In this document: one piece after another, positions 24,354 through 35,124 of the stretch | Layout of the letters: every line of letters begins with the position of its first letter | Numbering within the stretch: position 1 is the stretch's first letter | DNA from: Clostridiales bacterium | Lineage (GTDB): Bacteria; Bacillota; Clostridia; Oscillospirales; Oscillospiraceae | Length of the DNA: 64,000 nucleotides | Reading direction: 5' to 3' | NCBI GenBank assembly: GCA_025757645.1 | Contig: CP107216.1 | Coordinates: 743,501 to 807,500, forward strand | Position numbers and translations under genes: made by a program | The notes under the pieces: generated by a model | Database searches by the model: none | Told to the model about the DNA's origin: nothing | Seen by the model: the letters and a program-made list of their open reading frames with translations, nothing else

Positions 24354-25391
24354 TTATTCTGCGTCCACAAACTGCCGGAACGCCGTCGGCAGCGAGATCT
24401 CCTCGCGCAGCTCGTCCGGCGTGGCCCAATGGTAGCGCGGCGGCATGGCCGAGCACTCGAGCGTGTAGCAGCGCATCGTCCAGACGATGTGCGTGAAGAT
24501 GTGCCTGCCGTCGCGCGCGCTGCGCAGCCGCACATCGCCGAGGCCCTGCCCGCTGGCGTATTCGCCCGCCTGCCGCTCGTCGAGCAGGCCCGGCGTGTTC
24601 GGCAGCTCCCAGAGCCCGGCGAGCAGGCCGTGCTCCGGCCGCCGCTCGACGGCGAGCCGGTCGCCGCAGCGCAGGCAGAACACGGTGTAGTCCTCGGCGC
24701 GCTTGGCGCGCTTCGGCGCCTTGACCGGCAGGGCAGCCGCCGTGCCGTGCGCACGGGCGAGACACAGCGCTGCGATGGGGCAGACCTCGCACTGCGGCGC
24801 GCGGTTCGGGCCGCAGACGGTCGCGCCGAGCTCCATGAGCGCCTGCGTGAAGTCGCCGCAGTGCCCGGCGGGGTAGCACGCGCTCAGCGCCGCGGTGAGC
24901 GCGGCCTTGTGCGCGGCGGAGTCGATGGGCGTCGCGTCGTCGAGCACGCGCGCGCACACGCGCAGCACATTGCCGTCCACGGCGGCGGCCGGCCGCTCAA
25001 AGCAGATCGAGGCGATCGCCCCGGCCGTGTATGGGCCGATGCCCGGCAGGGCCAGCAGATCCTCCACCGTGTCGGGCCAGACGCCGCCGCGCGCCGCGAC
25101 CTCCTGCGCGCAGGCCTGCGCCTTGCGCGCGCGGTTATAGTACCCCAGCCCCTCCCAGAGCTTGAGCAGCTGCGCTTCCGGCAGCGCCGCGAGCGCGAAC
25201 ACGTCCGGCGCGGCCGCGAGAAAGCGCGCGTAGTACCCGCGCACGGCCTCGACGCGCGTCTGCTGCAGCATGATCTCTGAGAGCCACACGTGGTACGGTT
25301 CGCGGTCGGCGCGCCAGGGCAGCGTGCGTGCGTGCGCCTGAAACCAGACGAGCAGCGGCTGTACCGTCTGGGAAAGTCTGTGCGTGTCCAT
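24354..25391 (-). CDS. mutY: A/G-specific adenine DNA glycosylase
   Basis: MutY removes adenine mispaired with 8-oxoguanine. The 345-residue protein has the helix-hairpin-helix LLALPGIGPYTAGAI followed by the catalytic Asp region (AAAVDGNVLRV). The iron-sulfur ligands are CGPNRAPQC, EVC and PIAALC, with seven rather than six residues between the first two cysteines. A C-terminal NUDIX-like 8-oxoG recognition domain (about 230-345) follows. The ATG at 25391 has GGGAGG upstream; 40 in-frame codons before it overlap the promoter. The stop lies inside the edge of the terminator. Confidence 0.94.
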   Translation of the reverse strand: MDTHRLSQTVQPLLVWFQAHARTLPWRADREPYHVWLSEIMLQQTRVEAVRGYYARFLAAAPDVFALAALPEAQLLKLWEGLGYYNRARKAQACAQEVAARGGVWPDTVEDLLALPGIGPYTAGAIASICFERPAAAVDGNVLRVCARVLDDATPIDSAAHKAALTAALSACYPAGHCGDFTQALMELGATVCGPNRAPQCEVCPIAALCLARAHGTAAALPVKAPKRAKRAEDYTVFCLRCGDRLAVERRPEHGLLAGLWELPNTPGLLDERQAGEYASGQGLGDVRLRSARDGRHIFTHIVWTMRCYTLECSAMPPRYHWATPDELREEISLPTAFRQFVDAE

Positions 25392-25422
25392 GGCTGCACC
25401 TCCCGAAAAAAAGTCTGCGCCC

Positions 25423-25451
25423 ATTATAGCAGAAATCCCGCGGCGCGCAAA
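25423..25451 (-). promoter_or_regulatory. Sigma-A promoter for mutY
   Basis: On the minus strand TTTGCG (25446-25451), 17 bases, perfect TATAAT (25423-25428). Confidence 0.7.
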
Positions 25452-25488
25452 GCCCGTATTTGCCCGCCGCATTGCCCCAGTGGTGCGC

Positions 25489-25520
25489 AAAAAACCGGCC
25501 GCAGTGTGCACTGCGGCCGG
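25489..25520 (-). terminator. Rho-independent terminator of the dnaK operon
   Basis: CCGGCCGCAGTG and CACTGCGGCCGG form a perfect 12-bp stem with a run of six T after it on the minus strand, 17 bases past the dnaJ stop. Confidence 0.92.
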
Positions 25521-25537
25521 CTTTCTATGTTATTTAC

Positions 25538-26692
25538 TCAGCGTTTTTTCTTGCTGCCGAAGATGCCGCTGCGTCCCTCGCTGACCGATTCGTTCATCGC
25601 GTCGGCATAGGCGCGCAGGCGCTCCTTCTGCTCGGATGTCATGTTCTTCGGCACGGTGACCGTGATCGTGACGAACTGGTCGCCGCGGCCGCCGCCCTTG
25701 CTCTGCAGGTACGGGATGCCCTTGCCGCGCAGACGGAACACACTGCCCGGCTGCGTCCCCTCGGGGATGGTGAGCTTGACGCGGCCGTCGATGGTCGGCA
25801 CCTCGATCTCAGCGCCGAGCGCGGCCTGCGCGAACGACACCGGCATCTCCATGAGCACGGAGTTGCCGTCGCGCTCGAAGAGCGGGTGCGGCTTGACAAA
25901 GACCGTGATGAGCAGATCGCCCGCCGGCCCGCCGTCCAGCCCGGCGTTGCCCTTGCCGCGCAGATTCAGCGTCTGCCCGTCGTCGATGCCGGCCGGGATC
26001 TTGACCTTGATGGTCTGATTCTTGCGCACGGCGCCGCGGCCGCCGCAGCGCGGACACGGCTGGTGGATGATCTTGCCGTGGCCGCCGCACTTCTTGCACG
26101 CGCCGCTGGTCTGCACCACGCCGAACGGGGTGCGCTGCGTGGTGCGCACGCTGCCGGTGCCCTTGCAGTCCGGGCAGACCTCCGGCGTCGTGCCGGGGGC
26201 GCAGCCGGTGCCCTTGCAGTCCGGACACTGCTCGACGCGGCCGACGTTGATCTCCTTCTCGCAGCCGAACGCCGCCTCTTCAAAGGTGATATTCAGGCGC
26301 ACGCGCAGGTTTTCGCCCCGGCGCGGGCCGCTGCGCTGGGTCTGTCCGCCGCCGAAGCCGCCGCCGAAGATATCCCCGAAGATATCCCCGAAGCCGCCGC
26401 CGAAAATGTCGTCAAAGCCGCCGAAGCCGCCGAAACCGGCGCCGCCGGGGCCGCCGGCGGACGGGTCGAACGCCGCATGGCCGAACTGGTCATACTTCGC
26501 GCGCTTGTCGGGATCGGACAGCACCTCGTAGGCCTCGTTGATCTCCTTGAAGCGCTCCTCGCATTCCTTATCGCCCGGATGCAGATCCGGGTGGTTGGCC
26601 TTGGCCAGCTTGCGGTAGGCTTTTTTGATCTCGTCCTCGGATGCACCCTTTTCGACACCGAGCACTTCATAATAATCTCGTTTTTCAGCCAT
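25538..26692 (-). CDS. dnaJ: Chaperone protein DnaJ (Hsp40)
   Basis: DnaJ delivers unfolded clients to DnaK and stimulates its ATPase. The 384-residue type I protein has the J domain (1-70, with HPD in NHPDLHPGD), a Gly/Phe-rich linker, four CxxCxGxG zinc modules (about 145-215, such as CPDCKGTG and CPRCGGRG) and two C-terminal beta domains. It is the last gene of hrcA-grpE-dnaK-dnaJ, 114 bases after dnaK with a GC-rich hairpin between them that may lower its expression. Confidence 0.97.
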   Translation of the reverse strand: MAEKRDYYEVLGVEKGASEDEIKKAYRKLAKANHPDLHPGDKECEERFKEINEAYEVLSDPDKRAKYDQFGHAAFDPSAGGPGGAGFGGFGGFDDIFGGGFGDIFGDIFGGGFGGGQTQRSGPRRGENLRVRLNITFEEAAFGCEKEINVGRVEQCPDCKGTGCAPGTTPEVCPDCKGTGSVRTTQRTPFGVVQTSGACKKCGGHGKIIHQPCPRCGGRGAVRKNQTIKVKIPAGIDDGQTLNLRGKGNAGLDGGPAGDLLITVFVKPHPLFERDGNSVLMEMPVSFAQAALGAEIEVPTIDGRVKLTIPEGTQPGSVFRLRGKGIPYLQSKGGGRGDQFVTITVTVPKNMTSEQKERLRAYADAMNESVSEGRSGIFGSKKKR

Positions 26693-26749
26693 ACATGAAC
26701 CTCAACTGTCTATGGATTCCCCCCGCGCGGGGGTCAGAAAGCTCCAAAT

Positions 26750-26776
26750 GCGGGCGCGCTTGTTCGGCGCGCCCGC
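26750..26776 (-). terminator. Hairpin between dnaK and dnaJ (partial terminator or processing site)
   Basis: GCGGGCGCGC (26750-26759) and GCGCGCCCGC (26767-26776) form a 10-bp stem. The minus-strand downstream sequence is ATTTGG, a weak T-run, so read-through into dnaJ is expected. Confidence 0.45.
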
Positions 26777-26806
26777 TTTGCTTTGCCCGTGACGGGGGCG
26801 GGGTGT

Positions 26807-28672
26807 TTACTTCTTGTCGTCGTCAACGACGGTGTAGTCCGCGTCGTAGTACTGCTGGCCGTCGCTGCCCTTGGAGCAGTCGCCGCTCTGGCAGTTCGGG
26901 TCACAGCCCGGGTTTGCGCCCGGCTGGCCGCCCTGCGGGTTGGCCTGCTGGTACATCTTCTCGCTGAGCTTGTAGAACACCTGCGTCAGCGCCTCGGTCG
27001 CGGCCTTGATGGCTGCGGTGTCGCTGCCCTTGAGGGTCTCCTTGAGCTCGTTGAGCTTGCTCTCAACCTCGGCCTTCTCGGCCGCGTCGACCTTGTCGCC
27101 CAGCTCCTCGAGCGTGCGCTCGGTCTGGTAGACCATCTGGTCGCCCTGGTTGCGGGTGTCGATCTCTTCCTTGCGCTTGGCGTCCTCGGCGGCGTACTGC
27201 TCCGCCTCACGGACGGCCTTCTCCACGTCCTCCTTGGACATGTTGGTCGAGGAGGTGATGGTGATGTGCTGCTCCTTGCCGGTGCCGAGGTCCTTGGCGG
27301 AGACGTTCACGATGCCGTTGGCGTCGATGTCGAACGTGACCTCGATCTGCGGCACGCCGCGGCGGGCCGGGGCGATGCCGTCGAGCTGGAAGCGGCCGAG
27401 GCTCTTGTTGTAAGCGGCCATCTCACGCTCGCCCTGCAGGACGTTGACCTCAACGGAGGTCTGGTTGTCGGCCGCGGTGGAGAACACCTGGCTCTTCTTG
27501 GTTGGGATGGTGGTGTTGCGCTCGATGAGCTTCGTGAACACGCCGCCGAGGGTCTCGATGCCGAGGGACAGCGGGGTCACGTCGAGCAGGACCACGCCCG
27601 CGACGTCGCCGCCGAGCACGCCGCCCTGGATGGCAGCGCCGTCAGCCACGCACTCATCGGGGTTGATGCCCTTGAAGCCTTCCTTGCCGGTGAGCTTCTT
27701 GACCATTTCCTGCACGGCCGGGACACGGCTGGAGCCGCCGACGAGCAGGACCTTCGTCAGGTCGGACGCGCTGATGCCGGCGTCGCTCATGGCCTGGCGC
27801 ACCGGGCCTGCGGTCTTTTCGACGAGGTGGGCGGTCAGCTCATTGAACTTGGCGCGCGTGAGCGTCACGTCCAGGTGCTTCGGGCCGGTCGCGTCCGCCG
27901 TGATGTACGGCAGGTTGATGTTCGTGCTCGTCACGCCGGACAGCTCGATCTTCGCCTTCTCGGCAGCTTCCTTCAGGCGCTGCATGGCCACGCGGTCGCC
28001 CGAGAGGTCGATGCCTTCGCTCTTCTTGAACTCCTGCACGAGGTAGTTGGTGATGCACTGGTCAAAGTCATCGCCGCCGAGGCGGTTGTTGCCGGCCGTG
28101 GCCAGCACTTCGATGACGCCGTCGCCGATCTCCAGCACGGAGACGTCGAACGTGCCGCCGCCGAGGTCGTAGACCATGATCTTCTGGTCGGTCTCCTTAT
28201 CGAGGCCGTAGGCCAGCGCGGCCGCCGTCGGCTCGTTGATGATACGCTTGACGTCGAGGCCGGCGATCTTGCCGGCGTCCTTCGTCGCCTGGCGCTGCGC
28301 GTCGGTGAAGTAGGCCGGCACGGTGATGACGGCTTCGGTCACGGGCTCGCCAAGGTAAGCTTCTGCATCAGCCTTCAGCTTCTGCAGGATCATGGCGCTG
28401 ATTTCCTGCGGGGTGTACTTCTTGCCGTCGATCTCTACTTTATAATCCGAGCCCATCTCGCGCTTGATCGAGCTGATCGTGCGGTCCGGGTTCGTGACGG
28501 CCTGACGCTTTGCCACCTGGCCGACCATACGCTCGCCGGTCTTGGAGAACGCGACGACGGACGGGGTGGTGCGATGACCTTCCGCGTTGGGGATAACGGT
28601 CGCTTCGCCGCCCTCCATGACGGAGACGCAGCTATTGGTAGTGCCAAGGTCGATACCGATAATTTTACTCAT
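26807..28672 (-). CDS. dnaK: Chaperone protein DnaK (Hsp70)
   Basis: Hsp70 chaperone of 621 residues. It begins MSKIIGIDLGTTNS (ATP phosphate 1), lacks the 24-residue insertion of Gram-negative DnaK in the nucleotide-binding domain as is typical for Firmicutes, has VYDLGGGTFDVS (phosphate 2) and LLVGGSSRVPAV. The substrate-binding domain (about 365-500) and helical lid follow. The C-terminal tail is Gln/Gly/Pro rich with several cysteines (NPGCDPNCQSGDC), which is less usual. Third gene of the heat-shock operon. Confidence 0.97.
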   Translation of the reverse strand: MSKIIGIDLGTTNSCVSVMEGGEATVIPNAEGHRTTPSVVAFSKTGERMVGQVAKRQAVTNPDRTISSIKREMGSDYKVEIDGKKYTPQEISAMILQKLKADAEAYLGEPVTEAVITVPAYFTDAQRQATKDAGKIAGLDVKRIINEPTAAALAYGLDKETDQKIMVYDLGGGTFDVSVLEIGDGVIEVLATAGNNRLGGDDFDQCITNYLVQEFKKSEGIDLSGDRVAMQRLKEAAEKAKIELSGVTSTNINLPYITADATGPKHLDVTLTRAKFNELTAHLVEKTAGPVRQAMSDAGISASDLTKVLLVGGSSRVPAVQEMVKKLTGKEGFKGINPDECVADGAAIQGGVLGGDVAGVVLLDVTPLSLGIETLGGVFTKLIERNTTIPTKKSQVFSTAADNQTSVEVNVLQGEREMAAYNKSLGRFQLDGIAPARRGVPQIEVTFDIDANGIVNVSAKDLGTGKEQHITITSSTNMSKEDVEKAVREAEQYAAEDAKRKEEIDTRNQGDQMVYQTERTLEELGDKVDAAEKAEVESKLNELKETLKGSDTAAIKAATEALTQVFYKLSEKMYQQANPQGGQPGANPGCDPNCQSGDCSKGSDGQQYYDADYTVVDDDKK

Positions 28673-28724
28673 AATGATTTCCTCCTGTATTGAAAGCAGA
28701 TTGTGTATACGAATTTATATGGGA

Positions 28725-29342
28725 TCAGTTTGCGACTTTCACGACGGAATACCGCAGCACGCGGTCGCCGATGCAAAAGCCCTTTTCAAACTCCTCCACG
28801 ACAACGCCCTCGCCGTAAGCATCATCCTCGATGTGCATGACGGCGTTGTGGCGGTTGGCGTCAAATGGTTGGCCGACGGCTTCGATCGCCGTCACACCGA
28901 GCTGATTGAGCGCGGTGTTGTACTGGTTCATGATCCCCTCAAGGCCCTTGCGGGCGGGATCGTCTGCCGGGGTCTGCGCCAGAGCGCGGGACAGACTGTC
29001 GTACACCGGCAGGAACTTTTTGAGCGTGTCGCAGCGGACGTCCGCGTAGATCGCTTCGCGCTCGCGGGTGCTGCGGCGGCGGTAGTTGTCATATTCGGCG
29101 AGCAGGCGGAGGTACTTGTCTTTCTCCGCCGCGAGATCGGCTTCGATCTCTTTTTTCGTCTCTTTCTTTTCTTTGGATTCTTTTTCTTTTTTGGCTTCCT
29201 TCTTGTCGGCCTTTTTTTCGGCCTTCTTGACCGGGGCCTCTTCGGTCTCTTCGGTCTTGGCGGCCGTGTCGGCCTTTACGTCTTCAGCAGCCGGAGCCGT
29301 TTCCGGCGCCGTCTGCTTCGGGTCGTTCGTTTTCGTGCTCAT
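28725..29342 (-). CDS. grpE: GrpE nucleotide exchange factor
   Basis: GrpE is the thermosensor co-chaperone that releases ADP from DnaK. The 205-residue protein has a long charged, Lys/Glu-rich N-terminus (to about residue 75), a coiled-coil dimerisation helix, and the C-terminal beta domain with the conserved GVTAIEAVGQPFDANRHNAV and VVEEFEKGF segments. The ATG at 29342 has GGGAG upstream and lies inside the end of hrcA: the genes overlap by 59 bases in different frames. Confidence 0.95.
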   Translation of the reverse strand: MSTKTNDPKQTAPETAPAAEDVKADTAAKTEETEEAPVKKAEKKADKKEAKKEKESKEKKETKKEIEADLAAEKDKYLRLLAEYDNYRRRSTREREAIYADVRCDTLKKFLPVYDSLSRALAQTPADDPARKGLEGIMNQYNTALNQLGVTAIEAVGQPFDANRHNAVMHIEDDAYGEGVVVEEFEKGFCIGDRVLRYSVVKVAN

Positions 29343-30420
29343 CTGTATCGTCTCCCTTAATGATCAGCTTGTTGTCCAGCCCGGGGGGCGGAAGCGTGCC
29401 GCCGCCGAGCAGCTTGGAAAGGCCGGCCGCAATGAAGCTGAGCTTCGCGGCGACCTTGGAATAGTCCATGCGCGTCGGGCCGACCACACCGATCAGACCG
29501 CGCATATTTTCGCCCGCGTCATACGTTGCGAGCACGACGCTGCTGTCGCGCAGCTCCTCGGCCACATTTTCCGGGCCGATGAGCACGCGCACCTCATTGT
29601 CGCCGCCGAGCTGTTCCATCGGGATGTCGAGCAGGTTGCTGCCGTCGGACAGGTAGCTCATGAGGCGGTGCGCCTTGTCAGGGTCGCGGAACTCCGGCTG
29701 GTGCAGCAGCTGCGACTCGCCGACGAGGTACGTCTGCGCGGCGCCCGCGCCCGTGAGTACCTCGATGGCGAAGGCCGCGATCACGGCCGTGATGCCGAGG
29801 TTGTCCTGCGCGGCGCGCTCCGCCGAGCGGATCAGCACCGGGGTGATGTCGCTCTCGTGGATGCCCGTGAAGTGGGCGTTGAAGACGGTGGCCAGCTTCT
29901 GGATCATGCTCTGCTCGGCCGAGACCGGCAGGTGCACGAGCTTATTTTTCACCGTGTCGTCGCTCAGGAGCAGCACGATGATGAAGCTGTTCGCGTCGAG
30001 ATAAATGAGGTCGAAGCGGCGGATCGTCACGCCGGCGCTCGTCGTGAGCGTCACGGCGGGGTAGTTCGTCAGCTGCGAGGCGAGACGGCTCGCGTCCGTC
30101 ATGAGCTCGCCGCGCTGGTGGCGGCCCGTCAGGCTCTGCGTGATGGCCTGCGTCTCTTCGGCGGTGAGGTCCTTGTGCTCCATGAGCTCGTTGACGTACA
30201 TCCGGTAGCCGAGCGGGGTGGGCACGCGGCCCGCCGACGTGTGCGGCTGCTCGAGATAGCCCATGGCGACCAGCTCCGCAAGCTCGTTGCGGATCGTGGC
30301 CGAGGAACAGCCGAGGTCCGCGCTCGCGGCGATGGCCTTTGAGCCGACCGGCTCCGCCGTGCGGATGTATTCCTCGATGACCGCGGCAAGTATTTTCTTT
30401 TTGCGGCTGCTGATGTCCAT
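29284..30420 (-). CDS. hrcA: Heat-inducible transcription repressor HrcA
   Basis: HrcA binds CIRCE operators and is kept active by GroEL. The 378-residue protein has an N-terminal winged helix (GCSSATIRNELAELVAMGYLEQPHTSAGRVPT), an inserted dimer domain and the GPTRMDYSKV C-terminal core. Family members usually end near residue 345; this one runs about 25-30 residues further as an acidic, Gly-rich tail coded inside the start of grpE. GGAGGAG precedes the ATG at 30420. First gene of its operon and controlled by the CIRCE at 30455-30481, hence autoregulated. Confidence 0.97.
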   Translation of the reverse strand: MDISSRKKKILAAVIEEYIRTAEPVGSKAIAASADLGCSSATIRNELAELVAMGYLEQPHTSAGRVPTPLGYRMYVNELMEHKDLTAEETQAITQSLTGRHQRGELMTDASRLASQLTNYPAVTLTTSAGVTIRRFDLIYLDANSFIIVLLLSDDTVKNKLVHLPVSAEQSMIQKLATVFNAHFTGIHESDITPVLIRSAERAAQDNLGITAVIAAFAIEVLTGAGAAQTYLVGESQLLHQPEFRDPDKAHRLMSYLSDGSNLLDIPMEQLGGDNEVRVLIGPENVAEELRDSSVVLATYDAGENMRGLIGVVGPTRMDYSKVAAKLSFIAAGLSKLLGGGTLPPPGLDNKLIIKGDDTDEHENERPEADGAGNGSGC

Positions 30421-30454
30421 GATCTCCTCCGCTGGCACTCGGAGCTGCCGACTG

Positions 30455-30481
30455 TTGGCACTCCTGACCTTCGAGTGCTAA
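30455..30481 (-). promoter_or_regulatory. CIRCE operator of the hrcA-grpE-dnaK-dnaJ operon
   Basis: On the minus strand TTAGCACTC, 9 bases, GAGTGCCAA: one mismatch from consensus in the distal arm. It touches the -10 box at 30480-30485. Confidence 0.95.
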
Positions 30482-30508
30482 TTTACACCCGGCCGGTCGG
30501 AAAGTCAA
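30480..30508 (-). promoter_or_regulatory. Sigma-A promoter of the hrcA operon
   Basis: On the minus strand TTGACT (30503-30508), 17 bases, TAAATT (30480-30485); the -10 box runs into the first CIRCE arm. Confidence 0.85.
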
Positions 30509-30690
30509 GGCCTTTTCCTATATTATTGATAGATTGTTCATAATTATTTTTCCGACTGTTTCGGGGTGGGGAAATGGGCGGTTTTGCGGCGGCAAAACCG
30601 GGCGCGGGACGGCATCAACGCACCGCCGGCGGCGCTGAGATTTTTGGGCAGGCTGGATCGCTTTCTCTGCAGGAAGGTCTGGACGCACAG

Positions 30691-30730
30691 AAAAAATCCG
30701 GGCGCGGCGGGCTGACCCGCCGCGCCCGGA
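30691..30730 (-). terminator. Rho-independent terminator after rpoD
   Basis: TCCGGGCGCGGCGGG (30697-30711) and CCCGCCGCGCCCGGA (30716-30730) form a perfect 15-bp stem with a 4-base loop. On the minus strand it is followed by six T. Confidence 0.95.
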
Positions 30731-30750
30731 GGGCGCTGTTCTATCCGGAC

Positions 30751-31999
<1,249 letters not shown>

Positions 32000-32019
<20 letters not shown>

Positions 32020-33769
32020 CTTTACCACCATACCCTTTATGTTCTTTGAGTTGCTTTGCAAAGGCCAGCAGGTCTGCCTCCGACGACGCTGCGCCGGCGG
32101 TGGCCTGGGTCTGTAGGATGCTTATGTAGTCGTCGAGCGCGCGCGCACCGTTTGCCAGTTCCGCCGGCTGCTGGATGATGCCGGTCAGCAGGGCCAGCTC
32201 GTCCGGGCTCAGCTCGCCCGAGAGCGCCGCGATCTGCACCGTGCCCGTGCCGCCGTGGGCGAGCAGGACGGTGTAAATGTGCCGCAGCTCCGGCGAGGAA
32301 AACTGCGCCGCGTCCGGCACGTTCGCCCGGCCCCGGAACAGGCCGGGGTCGAGATACAATAATTTAATGATGCCCTGTTCGGCGGCCGCCGAGCGGGGAT
32401 TGTCGAAGCGGATGCTCCGCCCGGGCGGCTGCATCGCCGTCGCGGGGCGCAGCAGGTCGCGCTCGCGCTCCTTGCGCGCGCGGCTGAGCCGCCGCTTGCG
32501 CTGGCGCTGCACCTCGTCGGTCACGACTGCGGCGGGCATGCCCGCCGTCTCCGCGACGCGCATGGCGTACACCTCGCGCTCGACGCTGCCGAGCAGCTCG
32601 GCCACCACGCCCGCCGCCTCCTTGACGAAGGCCACGCGCTGCTCGTCGACCTGGAGGTCGTATTTTCGCTGCACCGCGCCGAGCCGGTAGTCGATGTGGT
32701 TTTCCGACTGTTCGAGCAGGTTTCGGAATGCGTCCGCGCCGAAGGTCTTGATATATTCGTCGGGGTCTTTCGCCCCCTGCATCTGCAGGACGCGCACGCG
32801 CACCTCGAGCTTTTCGAGGATGCCGATCGCGCGCTGCGACGCCTTTTGCCCCGCGCCGTCGTTGTCGTAGGCGATGACGATCTCGCTCGTGTAGCGCGAG
32901 AGAAGCCGCGCCTGCTCCGGCGTGAGCGACGTGCCGAGCGAGGCGACCGCGCTGTCAAACCCCGCCTGATGCAGGCTCGCCACGTCGATGTTGCCCTCTG
33001 CCAGTATGATATACCCGCATTTCGACTTTTTAGCCAAATTGAGCGCAAACAAATTGTGGCTCTTGCTGAAAACGATGGTTTCCGGGCTGTTCATGTACTT
33101 GGGTTCTCCGTCGCCGAGGATGCGCCCGGAGAAGCCGATGACGTTGCCGCGCACGTCGATGACCGGGAACATGAGCCGGTTGCGGAACGTGTCGTACACG
33201 CCGCCGGAGCGGCCGTGGCGCACGAGCCCGCCGTCAAACAGCTCCTGCTCGGAGTAGCCGAGCGCCTTCATCGCGCGCACGAGGCTGTCCCACGTGTCGG
33301 GCGCGAAGCCCAGGCCGAAGCGCGTCACGGTCTGCGCCGTGAGCTGCCGGCGGGCGAGATAGTCCCGCGCCGGCTGGCCGGCCGGGGTCTTGAGCTGCGC
33401 GTGGAAAAAGCGCGCCGCGTCCCGGTTGAGCGCGAGCAGGCGCTGGCGCTTTTTCGCGCCGGGGTCGTCCGACTGCTCGGGCAGCTGCATGCCCGCGCGG
33501 TTGGCCAGAAACGCTACCGCCTCCGGGAACGAGAGGTTCTCGATCTCCATGATGAAGCTGATGACGCTGCCGCCCTTTCCGCAGCCGAAGCAGTGGTAGA
33601 TCTGCTTATCCGGCGAGACGGAAAACGACGGCGTTTTTTCGCTGTGAAACGGGCAGAGCCCGAAGAGGTTCGACCCGCTCTTTTTCGTCAGGCGCACGTA
33701 GCCGCTCACAACATCGACAATGTCGTTGCGCTCGGCGAGCTCCTGCAGAAAGGATTCCGGAAAGGCCAC
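32000..33769 (-). CDS. dnaG: DNA primase
   Basis: DnaG makes RNA primers at the replication fork. The protein of about 589 residues has the N-terminal zinc finger (CPFHSEKTPSFSVS then HCFGCGKGG), the RNA-polymerase core, and the TOPRIM domain with EGNIDVASLHQAG and the acidic YDNDGAGQ motif. The C-terminal helicase-binding domain is divergent. I prefer the GTG at 33769, eight bases after AGAAGG; the ORF could open three codons earlier, but there the ribosome site would touch the start. Confidence 0.95.
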
Positions 33770-33811
33770 GTGCGTCACCTTCTTTCTGTGGTTTCCGTTG
33801 TATGTACTTCC

Positions 33812-34819
33812 TTATTTAATGGTCCAGGCGGCGGGGATGAACAGTTCCGAATACACCTCCAGCGCATAGCTGTCGGTCATGCCGGACACATAGTCGCACA
33901 CCGCGCGCTGCGGCCCTTCGTCGTCCGCGATGGACTGATAGACCACCGGGAGCTCGTCAATGTGGTTGACATAATATTCCCAGATGCTCCCGAGGATATT
34001 CTGCACCTTGCGCTCCTCGCCCTTGGCGATGGGGTTGTAGTACACGCCCTCGTACATGAAGGTCGTGAACACGTCCACGGCCTCGCGCATATCGGGCGAC
34101 ATGCGCAGCTCGCCGTCGCCGCTGTGGGCGATGATGTCCGTGAGGATGGAGTTGATGCGCACGCTGTTGCGCTCGCCCACGCGCTCGCGCACGATGGCGG
34201 GCACGTCCTCCGGCTGCACGATGCCGCCGCGCATGGCGTCGTCGAGGTCGTGATTGATGTAGGCCACGCGGTCGGCCAGGCGCACGACGTCGGCCTCGAG
34301 CGTGCCGCGCGGCTGCCCGGTCGTGTGGTTGAGGATGCCGATGCGCGTCTCGTTGCAGAGGTTCAGGCCGCGGCCGTCGCGCTCGATGCGGTCGACGACG
34401 CGCATGCTCTGCTCATAGTGCCGGAAGCCGACGCCGGTATAGATCGCGTTGAGCGCGCGCTCTCCCGCGTGGCCGAACGGCGTGTGGCCGAGGTCGTGCC
34501 CGAGACTGATGGCCTCGGTGAGATCTTCGTTGAGTTCGAGCGCGCGGGCGATCGTGCGCGCGAGCCGCGCGACCTCGAGCGTGTGCGTCAGGCGCGTGCG
34601 GTAATGGTCGCCCTCCGGGCGCAGGAACACCTGCGTCTTGTGTTTCAGGCGGCGGAACGATTTCGAGTGCGTGATGCGGTCGACGTCGCGCTGGAAGCAC
34701 GTGCGCATCTCACACGGCGGCTCGGGCGTCGGGCGGCCGGTGGACTGCGTGCTCAGCAGGCCGTGCGGGCCGATGAGCAGCGCCTCGGCGGCCTCGCGTT
34801 TTTCTCTTGGGCAGGGCAC
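33812..34819 (-). CDS. dgt: Deoxyguanosinetriphosphate triphosphohydrolase-like HD protein
   Basis: This enzyme family splits dNTPs to nucleoside and triphosphate, helping balance the nucleotide pool. The HD-type metal residues are in RLTHTLEV and GHDLGHTPFGH, preceded by the family signature RTCFQRDVDRITHSKSFRRL. The length is 335 residues when started at GTG 34819, which has GGAGG seven bases upstream. An in-frame stretch upstream is basic, lacks homology to the family and is not used. It lies 42 bases before dnaG in the same direction, so it may lead a dgt-dnaG-rpoD operon. Confidence 0.92.
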   Translation of the reverse strand: MPCPREKREAAEALLIGPHGLLSTQSTGRPTPEPPCEMRTCFQRDVDRITHSKSFRRLKHKTQVFLRPEGDHYRTRLTHTLEVARLARTIARALELNEDLTEAISLGHDLGHTPFGHAGERALNAIYTGVGFRHYEQSMRVVDRIERDGRGLNLCNETRIGILNHTTGQPRGTLEADVVRLADRVAYINHDLDDAMRGGIVQPEDVPAIVRERVGERNSVRINSILTDIIAHSGDGELRMSPDMREAVDVFTTFMYEGVYYNPIAKGEERKVQNILGSIWEYYVNHIDELPVVYQSIADDEGPQRAVCDYVSGMTDSYALEVYSELFIPAAWTIK

Positions 34820-35124
34820 AGGGATCCCTCCATTTCCACATAAAATCCATGGTTGCGGCCGGAGCGCCTTGCGCCATTTCCGGCTGCAATACTCTGATAC
34901 GACATTGCCGTGCATTTCCCTCTTTTTTTTGAAAAAATGCAGAAAAAAAGTTTCCAAATCGAGTGCCAATTTTTTCACGATCGTTTTTGGCCTGCAAGCG
35001 CGGTAAAGATCCGCAGAAAATGGATGCGGATAGATATTCGTCAAGCAGAATGTTTATGCAATATTTTGGCTGGGATTCCGTGTGCGTTCGACGCGCACCT
35101 CATCCGTCGCGGCGTGGCTGCCGC

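Larger units (their letters stand above)
30421..30750. other. Intergenic region between rpoD and hrcA
   Basis: It holds the rpoD terminator (30691-30730), a 9-bp hairpin CGGTTTTGC/GCAAAACCG at 30579-30600 without a T-run, and the hrcA promoter with its CIRCE. No coding sequence is supported. Confidence 0.7.
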
